DNA of 64,000 nucleotides from positions 220,231 to 284,230 of the forward strand of contig NZ_ABZU01000001.1 in assembly GCF_000173655.1 (NCBI RefSeq), in the 5' to 3' direction. The notes under the pieces were generated by a model. The model was not told where the DNA came from, ran no database searches, and saw only the letters and a program-made list of their open reading frames with translations. The DNA is from Corynebacterium amycolatum SK46. Its GTDB lineage: Bacteria > Actinomycetota > Actinomycetes > Mycobacteriales > Mycobacteriaceae. The stretch's first letter is position 1. The number at the start of each line of letters is the position of its first letter. Both the position numbers and the translations under genes were made by a program. Below are positions 39,980 through 49,534 of the stretch, in pieces.

Positions 39980-41164
39980 TCAACCAATCTCCCTAGGCTG
40001 ACAGATAAACGCCGTCGCGCTCCTTCCGATGCGCGTGACCACCACCGCCAATGCCCTGGAGCCCCTAAGCTTCCACTGCTTGCGTAACGCGTCGGGGTTG
40101 ACGTCTACGCCGCGCACGAGAATCTCCACCGATCCGCAATCCAACGCTGCCAGTGCCTTGCGAACCAGTTTCAACCCCACTTGCTCAATAACTTCGAACC
40201 CGGCAATCCCCTGCGGCAAAACATCGCCACTGACGTGCGCAATCCGCTCATCGAGCTGCCACAGCCCATGCGCCGCCGCAAAATGCCGCACCAGCCCGGC
40301 GCGCACGATCGCCCCATCCGGATCAATGATGTACCGACCGGCAGCGCGCACATCGACGTCGTCAGGCATGGTGTCGTCGTAGGTCTGCACGTCCACAGCC
40401 GACAACTCCAACGGCCTGTGCTTATCGACGGTCTGGATAACCATCGCCGATCGCATTACGGGTTGCCCATCGGTAACTCCGACCAGCCCTGGCGTATATA
40501 AACACGCCTCCTTGACCGCACCGTCCACCGAAGTGACCGCCACTTCCCCGCTCCACTCGCTGAAGTCGAGCCCCGGCGCGCATTTGATAGCTAATTCTTT
40601 GCCGGGCCAAGCGGCTATGAGCGCCGGCAGCGACGGGAGCAAGTCCTCCGGATTGGTGATTCTACGACCACCGGCGCGGCGGGCAGGGTCAGCGACAATG
40701 ACGGGTGCATCAAAGGCCGGTTGCAAGGCATCGGCCTGCGCGAAGATATTCTTGCCGACGTTATGCCGCGCCATGGCCAGGCGTGCAAGGTCGAGATCAG
40801 ACCCGACAACGATCAGGCCCTCGTGGTCAATTGCCGCCACCTCAGTACCAATGGAGCAGGTCACATCGGCCACTGCTTCGACACCGAGATGTGCAAGCCT
40901 GCGTGCGCGAGCCAGAGCGACGACAAAGGGCGTGGCCTGTTGCGCTGCTTCGGAAGAGAAGAGCCAGTCCCCTGGCAGTTTGCTGACCGCCGAACGCCGG
41001 GCTGCTGCGACTTCAATGACCGCGCGACCAAACTCGCCACAGTGTTGGCGTAGATGCGCGGAGTCTGCGATCAGAGACTTTTTGGTGAGCGCGAGCTGGT
41101 CGGCCTCATCTAACCACTCCGGGTGAGCCGCAACAGCGGCCACCTCTGCAGCGGACAGGGACAC
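39980..41164 (-). CDS. THUMP-like class I SAM methyltransferase
   Basis: The 394-residue protein has a methyltransferase core with VADVTCSIGTEVAAI (about 98-112) as motif I, SDLDLARLAMARHN and VIVADPARRAGGRRI in the place of motif IV. The C-terminal third resembles the THUMP-like domain found with it in actinobacterial proteins. RNA is a plausible substrate but unproven. It neighbours a Nudix hydrolase and an ABC ATPase on the same strand; the 52-bp gap suggests possible co-transcription. Confidence 0.85.
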   Translation of the reverse strand: MSLSAAEVAAVAAHPEWLDEADQLALTKKSLIADSAHLRQHCGEFGRAVIEVAAARRSAVSKLPGDWLFSSEAAQQATPFVVALARARRLAHLGVEAVADVTCSIGTEVAAIDHEGLIVVGSDLDLARLAMARHNVGKNIFAQADALQPAFDAPVIVADPARRAGGRRITNPEDLLPSLPALIAAWPGKELAIKCAPGLDFSEWSGEVAVTSVDGAVKEACLYTPGLVGVTDGQPVMRSAMVIQTVDKHRPLELSAVDVQTYDDTMPDDVDVRAAGRYIIDPDGAIVRAGLVRHFAAAHGLWQLDERIAHVSGDVLPQGIAGFEVIEQVGLKLVRKALAALDCGSVEILVRGVDVNPDALRKQWKLRGSRALAVVVTRIGRSATAFICQPREIG

Positions 41165-41216
41165 TCGTTTTCTCCTTCCAGATAGGAGTTAGCCGGTTAA
41201 CGGTGCGGGTAGCCGA

Positions 41217-42056
41217 CTAACGGTTCATACCTTTGCGCAAATGCCCCATGTGGGTGGCAACGGCAAAGTACTCATCCATAAAAGGTTCCCCGAGGAAGTC
41301 ACTACTGGTGCGTCGCACCGGAGTGTTTTTGGCTGCCTCGAGAGCCTCCGCCACAGTACTGACACCGTCCAAGCGAGTCAGTTGCGCCCAGGTCGGAGGC
41401 ATGAGGCCAAGTAGCCCACGGCGCCATCCATCCAAAATCGTCGTCGGGCGGAACCAACCTGAAGATGATGCCTCAGAGGTGTCACCGTCGGCCCTTTGAC
41501 CGTCGGGAAGCGCGGCGAGGAAGAAATAGGTGTCGTAGCGAATGGGGTTGGATTCGGGTGTCACCCAGTTAGCCCAAGGACTGACGAGTTCGGCATCGAG
41601 CGCCAGATTTTCATTGCTTAGGAAATCCGTCAATGACAACTCGTGGGCTTCCAGCTGTCGTCGCTGACGGTGGAAGCGGTGGCCATCTGCGACAATCTCA
41701 CCGCCAGCATCGCGAACCAACAGAGTGCCTGTTTCCTCAAAGGTCTCACGCACGGCCGCGCAGGTGAGCGCGTGCGCCCGCGCGGGGTCGACGTTAAAAG
41801 CCTGCGCAATCCGCGACTCGGGGTCGGCTTCCGACGGCTCGGTCACGGTCAAGCCCTCATTCGCGACAGCGGGGAAATCACGTCGGTCTACTCCACCGCC
41901 GGGAAACACGGTCATATTGGCCGCAAAGCGCATTGAGGATACGCGTTCTTGAACGTAGACCTCGAGTCCGCAGTGGGTGTCACGGAGCAGCAACACAGTC
42001 GCTGCCAGTTTCGGTGACGCGGGCAAATTCGGGGTTTCAGGTGTCGGAACCGCCAT
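41217..42056 (-). CDS. Nudix hydrolase
   Basis: The Nudix motif is split by an insertion: FPGGGVDRRD (about 51-60) supplies the glycine part, and AAVRETFEETGTLL (about 100-113) the REx2EE-G part. This long spacing is common in the 'NUDIX hydrolase' family near acetyl-CoA metabolism genes, so substrates could be CoA esters or nucleotides. The product has 279 residues. It lies 6 bp after the ABC ATPase gene, most likely in one transcript. Confidence 0.88.
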   Translation of the reverse strand: MAVPTPETPNLPASPKLAATVLLLRDTHCGLEVYVQERVSSMRFAANMTVFPGGGVDRRDFPAVANEGLTVTEPSEADPESRIAQAFNVDPARAHALTCAAVRETFEETGTLLVRDAGGEIVADGHRFHRQRRQLEAHELSLTDFLSNENLALDAELVSPWANWVTPESNPIRYDTYFFLAALPDGQRADGDTSEASSSGWFRPTTILDGWRRGLLGLMPPTWAQLTRLDGVSTVAEALEAAKNTPVRRTSSDFLGEPFMDEYFAVATHMGHLRKGMNR

Positions 42057-42062
42057 GAGCGT

Positions 42063-42899
42063 TTACTTCTTCCGGTGCTTTCCAGCAGGCCGTGCCCGGC
42101 GCGCAAAGTAGCGATCATCGATGCGATCGACAACGATTTCCTGGTGGAACGCCTTGGTCAGGTTCTCACTGGTCAGGACGTCGTCAATAAGCCCCTGTGC
42201 GATGACATTGCCTTCGTCGAGGAGCATCGCATGGGTGAAGCCGTACGGAATTTCTTCCGGGTGGTGCGTAATCATCACCATCGCCGGCGCATCCGGGTCG
42301 AGCGCGAGTTCACCTAAGTAACCGACCAGGTCCTCGCGACCGCCGAGGTCGAGCCCAGCTCCCGGCTCGTCGAGAAGCAGCAATTCGGGGTTGACCATCA
42401 TGGCTCGTGCGATGAGCACGCGCTTGCGCTCTCCCTCGCTGAGAGTGCCCCAGGTGCGGTCTGCAAGATGCTCAGCGCCCATGCGCTCAAGCATCTCGGA
42501 GAGCTGTTCGAAATCCATCTCTTCATAGGTCTCACGCCAGCGACCCAAGACGGAGTAACTGGCGGAAATAACAAGGTCCGCGACCTTTTCGTCATTGGGA
42601 ATGCGGTGAGCAATCGACGATGACGTCAAACCAATCATGGTGCGCAGATCACGCATGTCTGTGCGCCCGATCTGCTCGCCCATCACATGGGCCACCCCTG
42701 AAGACGGGAACTCCTCCGCTGCAGCAATGCGCATCAAAGAAGTTTTGCCTGCACCGTTCGGACCCATAATGACCCAGCGCTCATCGAGTTCTACTTGCCA
42801 ATCCACCGGCCCGACCAGCGTACGGCCACCACGGATGAGGTTTACGTCGCGAAAGTCGAGTAGCAGATCTTCGTTAAAGTCTTCTTCCAATTCAGCCAC
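42063..42899 (-). CDS. ABC transporter ATP-binding protein (ModF/YhaP-like single ATPase)
   Basis: Walker A GPNGAGKTSLMRI, signature LSEGERKRVLIARAMM, Walker B LLLLDEPGAGLD and the His switch (MITHHPEEI) are all present. I chose the GTG at 42899 (VAELEEDFNEDLLLDFRDV, 278 residues); the longer frame runs into the glgE promoter region. No permease gene is adjacent, so its role is unclear: it may serve a transporter elsewhere or act as a non-transport ABC protein. Confidence 0.88.
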   Translation of the reverse strand: MAELEEDFNEDLLLDFRDVNLIRGGRTLVGPVDWQVELDERWVIMGPNGAGKTSLMRIAAAEEFPSSGVAHVMGEQIGRTDMRDLRTMIGLTSSSIAHRIPNDEKVADLVISASYSVLGRWRETYEEMDFEQLSEMLERMGAEHLADRTWGTLSEGERKRVLIARAMMVNPELLLLDEPGAGLDLGGREDLVGYLGELALDPDAPAMVMITHHPEEIPYGFTHAMLLDEGNVIAQGLIDDVLTSENLTKAFHQEIVVDRIDDRYFARRARPAGKHRKK

Positions 42900-43054
42900 A
42901 CATCCATGGTGCCCTAACTTTGCCCAAATGTGCGCTTGGACATTCTCATCTATCCTCGGTAGAGAGCAAATCGAGTTCACTCGAGATGGCTTTTGCTTCG
43001 ATTTTCACACTTCGATTTTCACCTAGCTCGCCGACAATTAGGAGAACGTCTTTT

Positions 43055-45085
43055 ATGACTGGTCGAATCGGTATTGATGACATCCGTCCTCAAATCAACG
43101 GTGGTGCAACTCCATCGAAGGCCGTAGTGGGTGAAGTCGTCCCAACCTTCGCCGTCATTTGGCGAGAAGGCCACGACGCGATGAACGCCACGCTCAACGT
43201 CAAGGGGCCGAAGGAATCAGCTTTTGCTTCCCGCTCACAGCGCATTCCAATGCACTTTTCTGACCATGATCCAAATCAGGTCAACGCCACCTTCGTTCCA
43301 GACGTTCCCGGACTGTGGACCATTCGCATTGATGCCTGGTCCGACCCGATGGCAACGTGGCGCAACGCTATCACCAAGAAGTTCGAGGCCGGTCAAAGCG
43401 AAGCTGAACTCGCTAATGATCTGGAAATTGGCGCCGCTCTCTTCGACCGCGCCGCCGCTGGTGCCGCTGCTATCCACCGCAACCACCTACGCTCCATCGC
43501 CGCAGGTCTGCGCGGCGACGGCGATCTTCGCGCCCGCATTGCAGCCGCGCTTTCCGACGAGACCCGCGCCATTTTGCAGGCGCACCCGGTGCGCGACCTT
43601 TTGACCCGCGGAAAGACCCGCAAGATCAAAGTTGACCGCCGCGAAGCCCTGTACTCCTCTTGGTATGAGTTCTTCCCCCGTTCCAACGGTGGTTACGGCG
43701 AAAATGGCGAGCTGCTGCACGGCACATTCAAGACTGCGGTTGCACAGCTTGATCGCGCTCAGCGCATGGGCTTCGACACGGTCTATCTGCCGCCGATTCA
43801 TCCAATCGGTGAAATCAACCGCAAGGGTCGCAACAACACCCTTACCCCGGAACCGGGCGATGTCGGATCTCCGTGGGCGATCGGCTCCGCAGAAGGTGGC
43901 CACGACGCCATCCACCCGAGCCTCGGTGACGAAAAGGACTTCAAGGAGTTCATCAAGGCTGCTAAGGAGCGCGACCTAGAGGTCGCTATCGACCTTGCGC
44001 TCCAGTGCGCACCGGACCACCCGTGGGCTAAGGCTCACCCGGAGTGGTTCACCGTACTGCCGGACGGCACCATTGCCTACGCCGAGAATCCGCCGAAGAA
44101 GTACCAGGATATCTATCCGCTGAACTTCGACAACGATGCCAAGGGCCTGTACGCAGAGGTACTGCGTGTAGTGAAGTTTTGGGTCAAGCGTGGAGTCAAG
44201 GTCTTCCGCGTGGATAACCCTCACACCAAGCCGGGCAACTTCTGGGAATGGCTGATTGAAACCGTTCACGAAACTAACCCGGAGGTCATCTTCCTCGCCG
44301 AGGCCTTCACCGCCCCGGCCCGCCTCTACGGTCTGGCCAAGGCTGGCTTCACTCAGTCCTACATCTACTTCCCGTGGAAGACTACGAAGGAAGAGTTGAC
44401 CGAATTCGGCGAGGAGATTACCCGCCATGCGGACATCGCTCGACCATCCCTTTGGGTTAATACCCCAGATATTCTGCATGACTTCCTGGTCAAGGGCGGC
44501 CGTGGTGCCTTCGCTATCCGCGCCGCGCTGGCTTCAACCCTATCTCCGCTGTGGGGCATGTACTCCGGCTTCGAGCTATTTGAAAGTGTCCCGGTCAAGG
44601 AGGGCTCCGAGGAGTACCTCGACAGCGAGAAGTACCAGCTCCGCAGCCGCGATTACGACCAGGCACTAGCCACCGGCAACTCGCTGGAACCGTTCATCGC
44701 CACACTGAACAAGATTCGTCGGGAGCACCCTGCTCTGCAGCAGCTGCGCAACCTGCACTTCCACGACATCGACAATGACAACCTGCTGGCTTACTCGAAG
44801 CTCGATCCGGTCACCGGCGATGCCATCCTCGTTGTTCTCAACCTCGATCCGTGGAATGCCCAGGAAGCTACCGTGCACCTCGACATGGATCGCATTGGGC
44901 TCCGCAACCACGACCGCATGGATGTCACTGACCTGATTACCGGCAACCAGTTCAACTGGGGCAAGGACAACTACGTCCGCCTGGCGCCGTGGGAAAACGT
45001 TGCGCACATCCTCAAGCTGCCGGAAATCGATGTCAAGCTCCGCCACAAGTTGGCTTGGCGCGACGTCCCCGACTACGAGGGCTAG
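43055..45085 (+). CDS. glgE: Alpha-1,4-glucan:maltose-1-phosphate maltosyltransferase
   Basis: GlgE extends alpha-glucan chains with maltose 1-phosphate, as in mycobacterial glucan synthesis. I chose the ATG at 43055 (MTGRIGIDDIRPQINGG, AGGAG upstream), giving 676 residues. It is a GH13_3 enzyme: the nucleophile Asp is in VFRVDNPHTKP and the acid/base Glu in FLAEAFTAP. An N-terminal beta domain and a dimerisation helix segment precede the barrel. It is followed by glgB, its usual partner for branching. Confidence 0.96.
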   Translation: MTGRIGIDDIRPQINGGATPSKAVVGEVVPTFAVIWREGHDAMNATLNVKGPKESAFASRSQRIPMHFSDHDPNQVNATFVPDVPGLWTIRIDAWSDPMATWRNAITKKFEAGQSEAELANDLEIGAALFDRAAAGAAAIHRNHLRSIAAGLRGDGDLRARIAAALSDETRAILQAHPVRDLLTRGKTRKIKVDRREALYSSWYEFFPRSNGGYGENGELLHGTFKTAVAQLDRAQRMGFDTVYLPPIHPIGEINRKGRNNTLTPEPGDVGSPWAIGSAEGGHDAIHPSLGDEKDFKEFIKAAKERDLEVAIDLALQCAPDHPWAKAHPEWFTVLPDGTIAYAENPPKKYQDIYPLNFDNDAKGLYAEVLRVVKFWVKRGVKVFRVDNPHTKPGNFWEWLIETVHETNPEVIFLAEAFTAPARLYGLAKAGFTQSYIYFPWKTTKEELTEFGEEITRHADIARPSLWVNTPDILHDFLVKGGRGAFAIRAALASTLSPLWGMYSGFELFESVPVKEGSEEYLDSEKYQLRSRDYDQALATGNSLEPFIATLNKIRREHPALQQLRNLHFHDIDNDNLLAYSKLDPVTGDAILVVLNLDPWNAQEATVHLDMDRIGLRNHDRMDVTDLITGNQFNWGKDNYVRLAPWENVAHILKLPEIDVKLRHKLAWRDVPDYEG

Positions 45086-45265
45086 AACGCTTGCTGGGAG
45101 CTTTCGGGGTTAGTGGGCCGCTGACCTGACCACTGTCGCAACGATTCGTCGTTAGGCTAGCGGGTGAGTTAGCAGCCCACTGTCCCCTACCTCCCTCTAT
45201 TTCTTTAGAACTGAACTCAACAACTTCACATTCACCTACCTAGAAACGCTTCGGAAGGACCCTCC

Positions 45266-47461
45266 ATGGGAGCCCACACAGATCCCCGCCTCGCAATTGA
45301 TTCCGGCGATATGGATCGCCTGCGCTACTGCACCCATCACGATCCGCACAGTATCTACGGCGCACACGTCGTGGACGGTGACACGGTTATTCGCACGAGG
45401 GTCTTCGGCGCTCAGGCAGTTACTATCGTCAGCACTCGCGGCGAGTTTGAGGCGGAAAACCTGGGCGACGGTTTCTTTACCGCCCTCGTCCCAGGCGGCG
45501 ATGACTTCGACTACCGCCTGCGCATTACGTGGGACTCCGGCGAAACCGTAGAGCGTGCCGACGGCTACCGTTTCCTCCCCACTATTGGCGCTGGTGACCT
45601 GCACCTCATCGGCGAGGGACGTCATGAGGAACTGTGGAAGGTTCTCGGTGCTCACCTTCGCAGTTACGACACCGAGTTGGGTACGGTCGAAGGCACCTCG
45701 TTTACGGTCTGGGCTCCGAACGCACGCGGCGTCGCCGTGGTCGGTGACTTCTGTATGTGGAACGGTGCGCAGTACCCAATGCGCTCTATGGGTGGCGCAG
45801 GTATCTGGGAACTGTTCATCCCGGGTGTGGGTGAGGGCGATGTCTACAAGTTCGCCATCACAACACCGGAGGGACAGCGCCGCGATAAGGCCGACCCGAT
45901 GGCGCGTGCGGCTGAACTGCCACCGGCAACTGGGTCGATTGTTACGAGCTCCGACTACACCTGGGGTGACCAGGCGTGGATGGAAAAGCGTGCCAACACA
46001 GACTGGACCGAAGAGCCCATCTCTATCTACGAGGTCCACTTGGGTTCCTGGAAACAGGGCCTGAGCTACGAGGTTATGGCGGAGAAGCTGGTGCGCTACG
46101 TGGTCGACATGGGCTACACCCATGTGGAATTCATGCCAGTATCTGAGCACCCGTTCACCGGTTCCTGGGGTTATCAGGTTTCCGGCTACTACGCTCCGAC
46201 CAGCCGCTACGGCACCCCAGATCAGTTCCGCGGTCTTGTTGATGCCTTCCACGCCGCTGGCATCGGTGTCATCATGGACTGGGTTCCGGGGCACTTCCCG
46301 AAGGACGAGTTCGCACTTGCCCGCTTCGACGGCACGGCTTGCTACGAGCACCCGGACTGGCGCCGCGGCGAGCAGCGCGACTGGGGCACCTACGTTTTCG
46401 ACTTCGGCCGCAACGAGGTACGCAACTTCCTCTACGCCAACGCACTGTACTGGGCGGAAGAGTTCCACATCGACGGTCTGCGCGTCGACGCAGTGGCTTC
46501 CATGCTGTACCTGGACTACTCCCGCAATGAAGGCGAGTGGCTGCCGAACCAGTACGGTGGCCGTGAAAACCTCGATGCTGTTCAGTTCCTGCAGGAATTC
46601 AACGCCACTGTACACAAGCACAACCCGGGCTTCCTCACCGTGGCCGAAGAATCCACTTCTTGGCCGGGTGTGACCGCACCTACCGAACACGGTGGCTTGG
46701 GCTTCTCTATGAAGTGGAACATGGGCTGGATGAATGACACGCTGGAGTACTTCAGCAAGGAGCCGATTTACCGCTCCTACCACCACCATGAGCTCACCTT
46801 CGCTATGGTCTACGCCTACTCGGAAGAGTTCATTCTGCCGATTAGCCACGACGAGGTCGTGCACGGCAAGGGCTCGCTGTGGGAGCGCATGCCGGGCGGT
46901 GACTGGGATAAGGCCGCAGGCCTACGTACTTTCCTGACTTTCATGTGGGCGCACCCGGGCAAGCAGCTTCTATTCCAGGGTCAGGATCTTGGCCAGAACC
47001 ACGAGTGGAACCATGATGAGTCCGTGGCTTGGGACAACCTCGAAGGTTGGGGCGGCGAATTCCACCGCGGCATTCAGCTACTGGTTAAGGACATCAACGC
47101 CATCTACAAAGAAAACCCGGCGTTCTACACCCAGGATGACCGCCCCGAGGGATTCCAGTGGATTAACGCGGATGATTCCACAAACAATGTCGTGTCCTTT
47201 GCCCGTTACGGCACAGATGGATCGGTCGTCGCCTGCGTCTATAACCTGTCGGGAACCACGCAGGAAATCTACAAGATTGGTGTACCGCGCGGTGGCCAAT
47301 GGAGGGAGATTCTGAACACAAACGCATCGCGTTACGAGGGCTCCGGCTACGGTGAAAACGGTACTGTGACCGCAGTCGAGCACGGTTGGAACGGCCAGGC
47401 TCACTCGATTGATTTGGTGCTACCGGCCAACACCGCCGTTTGGCTGAAGTGGCAAGGCTAG
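45266..47461 (+). CDS. glgB: 1,4-alpha-glucan branching enzyme
   Basis: GlgB adds alpha-1,6 branches to the glucan made by GlgE. The 731-residue protein has two N-terminal beta modules (CBM48 type, about 30-210), the GH13_9 barrel with nucleophile Asp in [16 protein letters not shown], acid/base Glu in VAEESTSW and [11 protein letters not shown], and a C-terminal beta domain. GGAAGGA precedes the ATG. A 180-bp gap after glgE leaves room for its own promoter, but co-transcription is likely. Confidence 0.97.
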   Translation: MGAHTDPRLAIDSGDMDRLRYCTHHDPHSIYGAHVVDGDTVIRTRVFGAQAVTIVSTRGEFEAENLGDGFFTALVPGGDDFDYRLRITWDSGETVERADGYRFLPTIGAGDLHLIGEGRHEELWKVLGAHLRSYDTELGTVEGTSFTVWAPNARGVAVVGDFCMWNGAQYPMRSMGGAGIWELFIPGVGEGDVYKFAITTPEGQRRDKADPMARAAELPPATGSIVTSSDYTWGDQAWMEKRANTDWTEEPISIYEVHLGSWKQGLSYEVMAEKLVRYVVDMGYTHVEFMPVSEHPFTGSWGYQVSGYYAPTSRYGTPDQFRGLVDAFHAAGIGVIMDWVPGHFPKDEFALARFDGTACYEHPDWRRGEQRDWGTYVFDFGRNEVRNFLYANALYWAEEFHIDGLRVDAVASMLYLDYSRNEGEWLPNQYGGRENLDAVQFLQEFNATVHKHNPGFLTVAEESTSWPGVTAPTEHGGLGFSMKWNMGWMNDTLEYFSKEPIYRSYHHHELTFAMVYAYSEEFILPISHDEVVHGKGSLWERMPGGDWDKAAGLRTFLTFMWAHPGKQLLFQGQDLGQNHEWNHDESVAWDNLEGWGGEFHRGIQLLVKDINAIYKENPAFYTQDDRPEGFQWINADDSTNNVVSFARYGTDGSVVACVYNLSGTTQEIYKIGVPRGGQWREILNTNASRYEGSGYGENGTVTAVEHGWNGQAHSIDLVLPANTAVWLKWQG

Positions 47462-47500
47462 TCTCGAATCCAGCCAAACAGAAAACAATCAAATAGGAAT

Positions 47501-47561
47501 TGCCCGTGTTGCACGGTTTTCAGTGACCTGAGTTTCGGCCTGAAAACCTGAAACACGGGCA
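47501..47561. terminator. Bidirectional terminator after glgB
   Basis: TGCCCGTGTT (47501-47510) pairs with AACACGGGCA (47552-47561), and GGTTTTCAG with CTGAAAACC inside. The T-tract GTTTTGTCC follows on the plus strand and an A/T-rich stretch on the minus strand. It separates glgB from the convergent lipoprotein gene. Confidence 0.8.
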
Positions 47562-47589
47562 GTTTTGTCCTGGGGAGCGTATCCAGGTC

Positions 47590-48762
47590 CTATCCTCGGA
47601 ACGGATTGAACCAGTCAGCTTCCAAAGATTCGTTGTAATTCGCAGGATCTGAATCATCGTTGTACGCGGATCCATCCATGCTGTCGGTTCCGATGCGATC
47701 CGGAATGCCGTCGCCATCCTCATCTGCGCTCCACGTCGCAGCCTGCTTAGCAGTCAGTGGCTTGCCATCCTTACCAAGGCGATTGTAATCCGGCAGAAGC
47801 GGGGCTATTTGGGAACCCAGCTGGCCGAGCAGGCCGTCGGTAAGCTCATTGAGCGGCACTTCATCAAAGCGCGTCGTAATTGCGTAAGCGATGGGTCCGG
47901 CCGCGGTGTACAAAATACCGTGGTCATTAACGCCCTCGGCAGTGTCTCCGGTCTTCTGTACCGCGGAGCCGACGTACATTACAAACTTCTGCGAACCACC
48001 GTAAGTGAGGTAGGTCAATGCAGTTTGTGCCGTGTCTTTGGTAATGAAGTTGTGCTTTGAGGTGCCATCGGCCACTTCCTGGAGACGTGCCATGAACAGC
48101 GCGGCCTGAGAGGGAGTAAACCAGGACCGATCACCGCTGGGATTGGGGATGTTGAACTTGTTGCCCAGGTGGTAGCGCTTGTCGTCAACACCGGCTTCCT
48201 TAATGGTTTTGTTGACCTCGTCGAAACCACCGACAGCGTCAATTAACCCGTTCGCCGCGGTGTTGTCCGAATACCGCATCACGTACTGTAACAGCCCGTC
48301 GAGCGTGTATTGCCCCGGACCAATCACGCTTCCGCCAACACCGTTGTCCCAATCGACCGTCACCGTCTTGTCTAGGTCATCGCCGAATTTCTTCAGCACA
48401 GTAACCACCAACGGAGCCTTGATGGTCGATGCGGAATACTCCTTCGTATCCTCGCCTACCGACGCCGTGAGCCCCTTGTACGGACCGTCAATGACGCGCA
48501 AATAGGCACCCAAATCAATGTCATAGTTGTCGGAGAAATTCTTAGCCGCAGTTTCGAGGACATCCTGTGCATCAGACCAGGCGACTTCCTCAGAAGCATC
48601 CCAACCGTTATCTGGAACATTTGGTTTTGTGGTAGCAGTGGTGGCCTTGGACCCGGTAGTGCTTGGGCCATCGATGGTGCACCCCGCCAACAGAGTCGAG
48701 GCTGAAAGCACAACAATGGCCAAGGCGGAAATAGCGCGAAGGGCATTGGGGCGAAGTCGCAT
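47590..48762 (-). CDS. Class A beta-lactamase-fold lipoprotein (serine hydrolase)
   Basis: I chose the ATG at 48762 (AGGAG 6 nt upstream), giving 390 residues with lipobox LAGC (C28). All three motifs of the penicillin-recognising fold are intact: S112-T-I-K115, S165-D-N167 and K270-T-G272. It should be a membrane-anchored D,D-peptidase or beta-lactamase. The C-terminus carries DEDGDGIPD (347-355), the acidic loop typical of thrombospondin type-3/EF-hand-like calcium sites. Related to the 'serine hydrolase' family of corynebacteria; whether it acts on beta-lactams cannot be said. Confidence 0.85.
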   Translation of the reverse strand: MRLRPNALRAISALAIVVLSASTLLAGCTIDGPSTTGSKATTATTKPNVPDNGWDASEEVAWSDAQDVLETAAKNFSDNYDIDLGAYLRVIDGPYKGLTASVGEDTKEYSASTIKAPLVVTVLKKFGDDLDKTVTVDWDNGVGGSVIGPGQYTLDGLLQYVMRYSDNTAANGLIDAVGGFDEVNKTIKEAGVDDKRYHLGNKFNIPNPSGDRSWFTPSQAALFMARLQEVADGTSKHNFITKDTAQTALTYLTYGGSQKFVMYVGSAVQKTGDTAEGVNDHGILYTAAGPIAYAITTRFDEVPLNELTDGLLGQLGSQIAPLLPDYNRLGKDGKPLTAKQAATWSADEDGDGIPDRIGTDSMDGSAYNDDSDPANYNESLEADWFNPFRG

Positions 48763-48906
48763 GCATAGCTCCTGGTTGCAGAAAACTAAAGACCAAAGGC
48801 ACCTAGCGCAGTATGGACTGTCCAAGGTGTACAGGGCTGAGAGGCAGTGGTAACTGCTGTAAACCACTAAGAACTTTTGGAAGATTACCACCTTCCGAAA
48901 AATCTC

Positions 48907-48934
48907 GTTGCACTGGGGCGCAACTTTTGTGCAA
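48907..48934. repeat. Nested inverted repeats TTGCAC/GTGCAA and GTTGC/GCAAC
   Basis: TTGCAC (48908-48913) and GTGCAA (48929-48934) are 15 bp apart, and GTTGC (48907-48911) / GCAAC (48920-48924) overlap them. They lie just after the predicted transcription start of the lipoprotein gene, a position suited to a repressor site or mRNA hairpin. Confidence 0.55.
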
Positions 48935-48942
48935 CAATGGAT

Positions 48943-48970
48943 TAAATATAGACATGATTAAAAGAGTCAA
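48943..48970 (-). promoter_or_regulatory. Promoter of the serine hydrolase lipoprotein gene
   Basis: On the minus strand TTGACT (48965-48970), a 16-bp spacer, and TATTTA (48943-48948) form a SigA-type promoter. It implies an unusually long 5' leader of about 170 nt. Confidence 0.55.
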
Positions 48971-49093
48971 TGTCCAACGGTGCACCCAGGCAGTTGAGCT
49001 GCACATTTGATGCTTAATGCTTCGACAATGCCTCGTTCGAGACCGCTACTAGGAGTACTGCACGGCACCGAAAATCGGAGGAAGTGAATCGTA

Positions 49094-49489
49094 ATGGAGG
49101 AAAAGGTGCATCGCTTGATGGACCGCATGCAGATTCGCCATGCCCATATGCGCAACACCTGGTACGGGCCGGTACTCTCCCCGGTTCTTCTCGTCGTAGG
49201 CTTCGCACTGCTCATTGTTGGCATTATCATTTTGCCAACTCCTGCTCCCGGATGGCTCTGCATTTTTGTTGCACTGGGAATTCTCTCGTTGGTGCACCCG
49301 CCGACACGTCGCCTGAACATCTGGTTGGCAGCAAAATTAGACGCCTTTTACGCCTGGTATGCGGAGCGTCATGTGGCGATGAAAGCAACGCTTTTCCTGT
49401 TGCTGATGGCGTTTATGGCCGCTGTAATGGGCAGCGTCTACTACTTCATGGCTCCGGATGCCTGGCCATACACCGACGCTTCAAGCTAG
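49094..49489 (+). CDS. Small membrane protein, TIGR02611/PGPGW type
   Basis: The 131-residue product has a hydrophobic pair at about 23-60 (LSPVLLVVGFALLIVGIIILPTPAPGWLCIFVALG) containing the PTPAPGW turn typical of the PGPGW transmembrane family. A third membrane segment lies at 94-115. GGAGGAAG is 8-12 nt before the ATG. The function of the family is unknown. Confidence 0.8.
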   Translation: MEEKVHRLMDRMQIRHAHMRNTWYGPVLSPVLLVVGFALLIVGIIILPTPAPGWLCIFVALGILSLVHPPTRRLNIWLAAKLDAFYAWYAERHVAMKATLFLLLMAFMAAVMGSVYYFMAPDAWPYTDASS

Positions 49490-49514
49490 GAGCCTGTGCT
49501 TTCAAGGCTCCTAG
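49486..49514. terminator. Bidirectional terminator with perfect 9-bp stem
   Basis: CTAGGAGCC (49486-49494) pairs with GGCTCCTAG (49506-49514). The 5' arm includes the stop codon of the upstream gene. It separates two convergent genes. Confidence 0.65.
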
Positions 49515-49534
49515 TACAGTGCTCCTAGTACAGT
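49507..49534. repeat. Two tandem 14-bp copies at the 3' end of the CnoX-like gene
   Basis: GCTCCTAGTACAGT is present at 49507-49520 and again at 49521-49534. The second copy supplies the last codons and stop of the CnoX-like gene, while the first copy is one arm of the terminator. Slippage may have moved the stop here. Confidence 0.7.

Larger units (their letters stand above)
48763..49093. other. 331-bp regulatory gap of the serine hydrolase gene
   Basis: It contains the promoter at 48943-48970 and the inverted repeats at 48907-48934 listed separately, leaving a 5' leader of about 170 nt for the lipoprotein. On the plus strand GGAGGAAG (49076-49083) is the ribosome site of the next gene; its promoter was not located. 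Confidence 0.5.

Noticed and set aside
45236..46864. 542-residue minus-strand open frame opposite glgB
   Set aside because: Antisense shadow of glgB; no start signal or recognisable domain.
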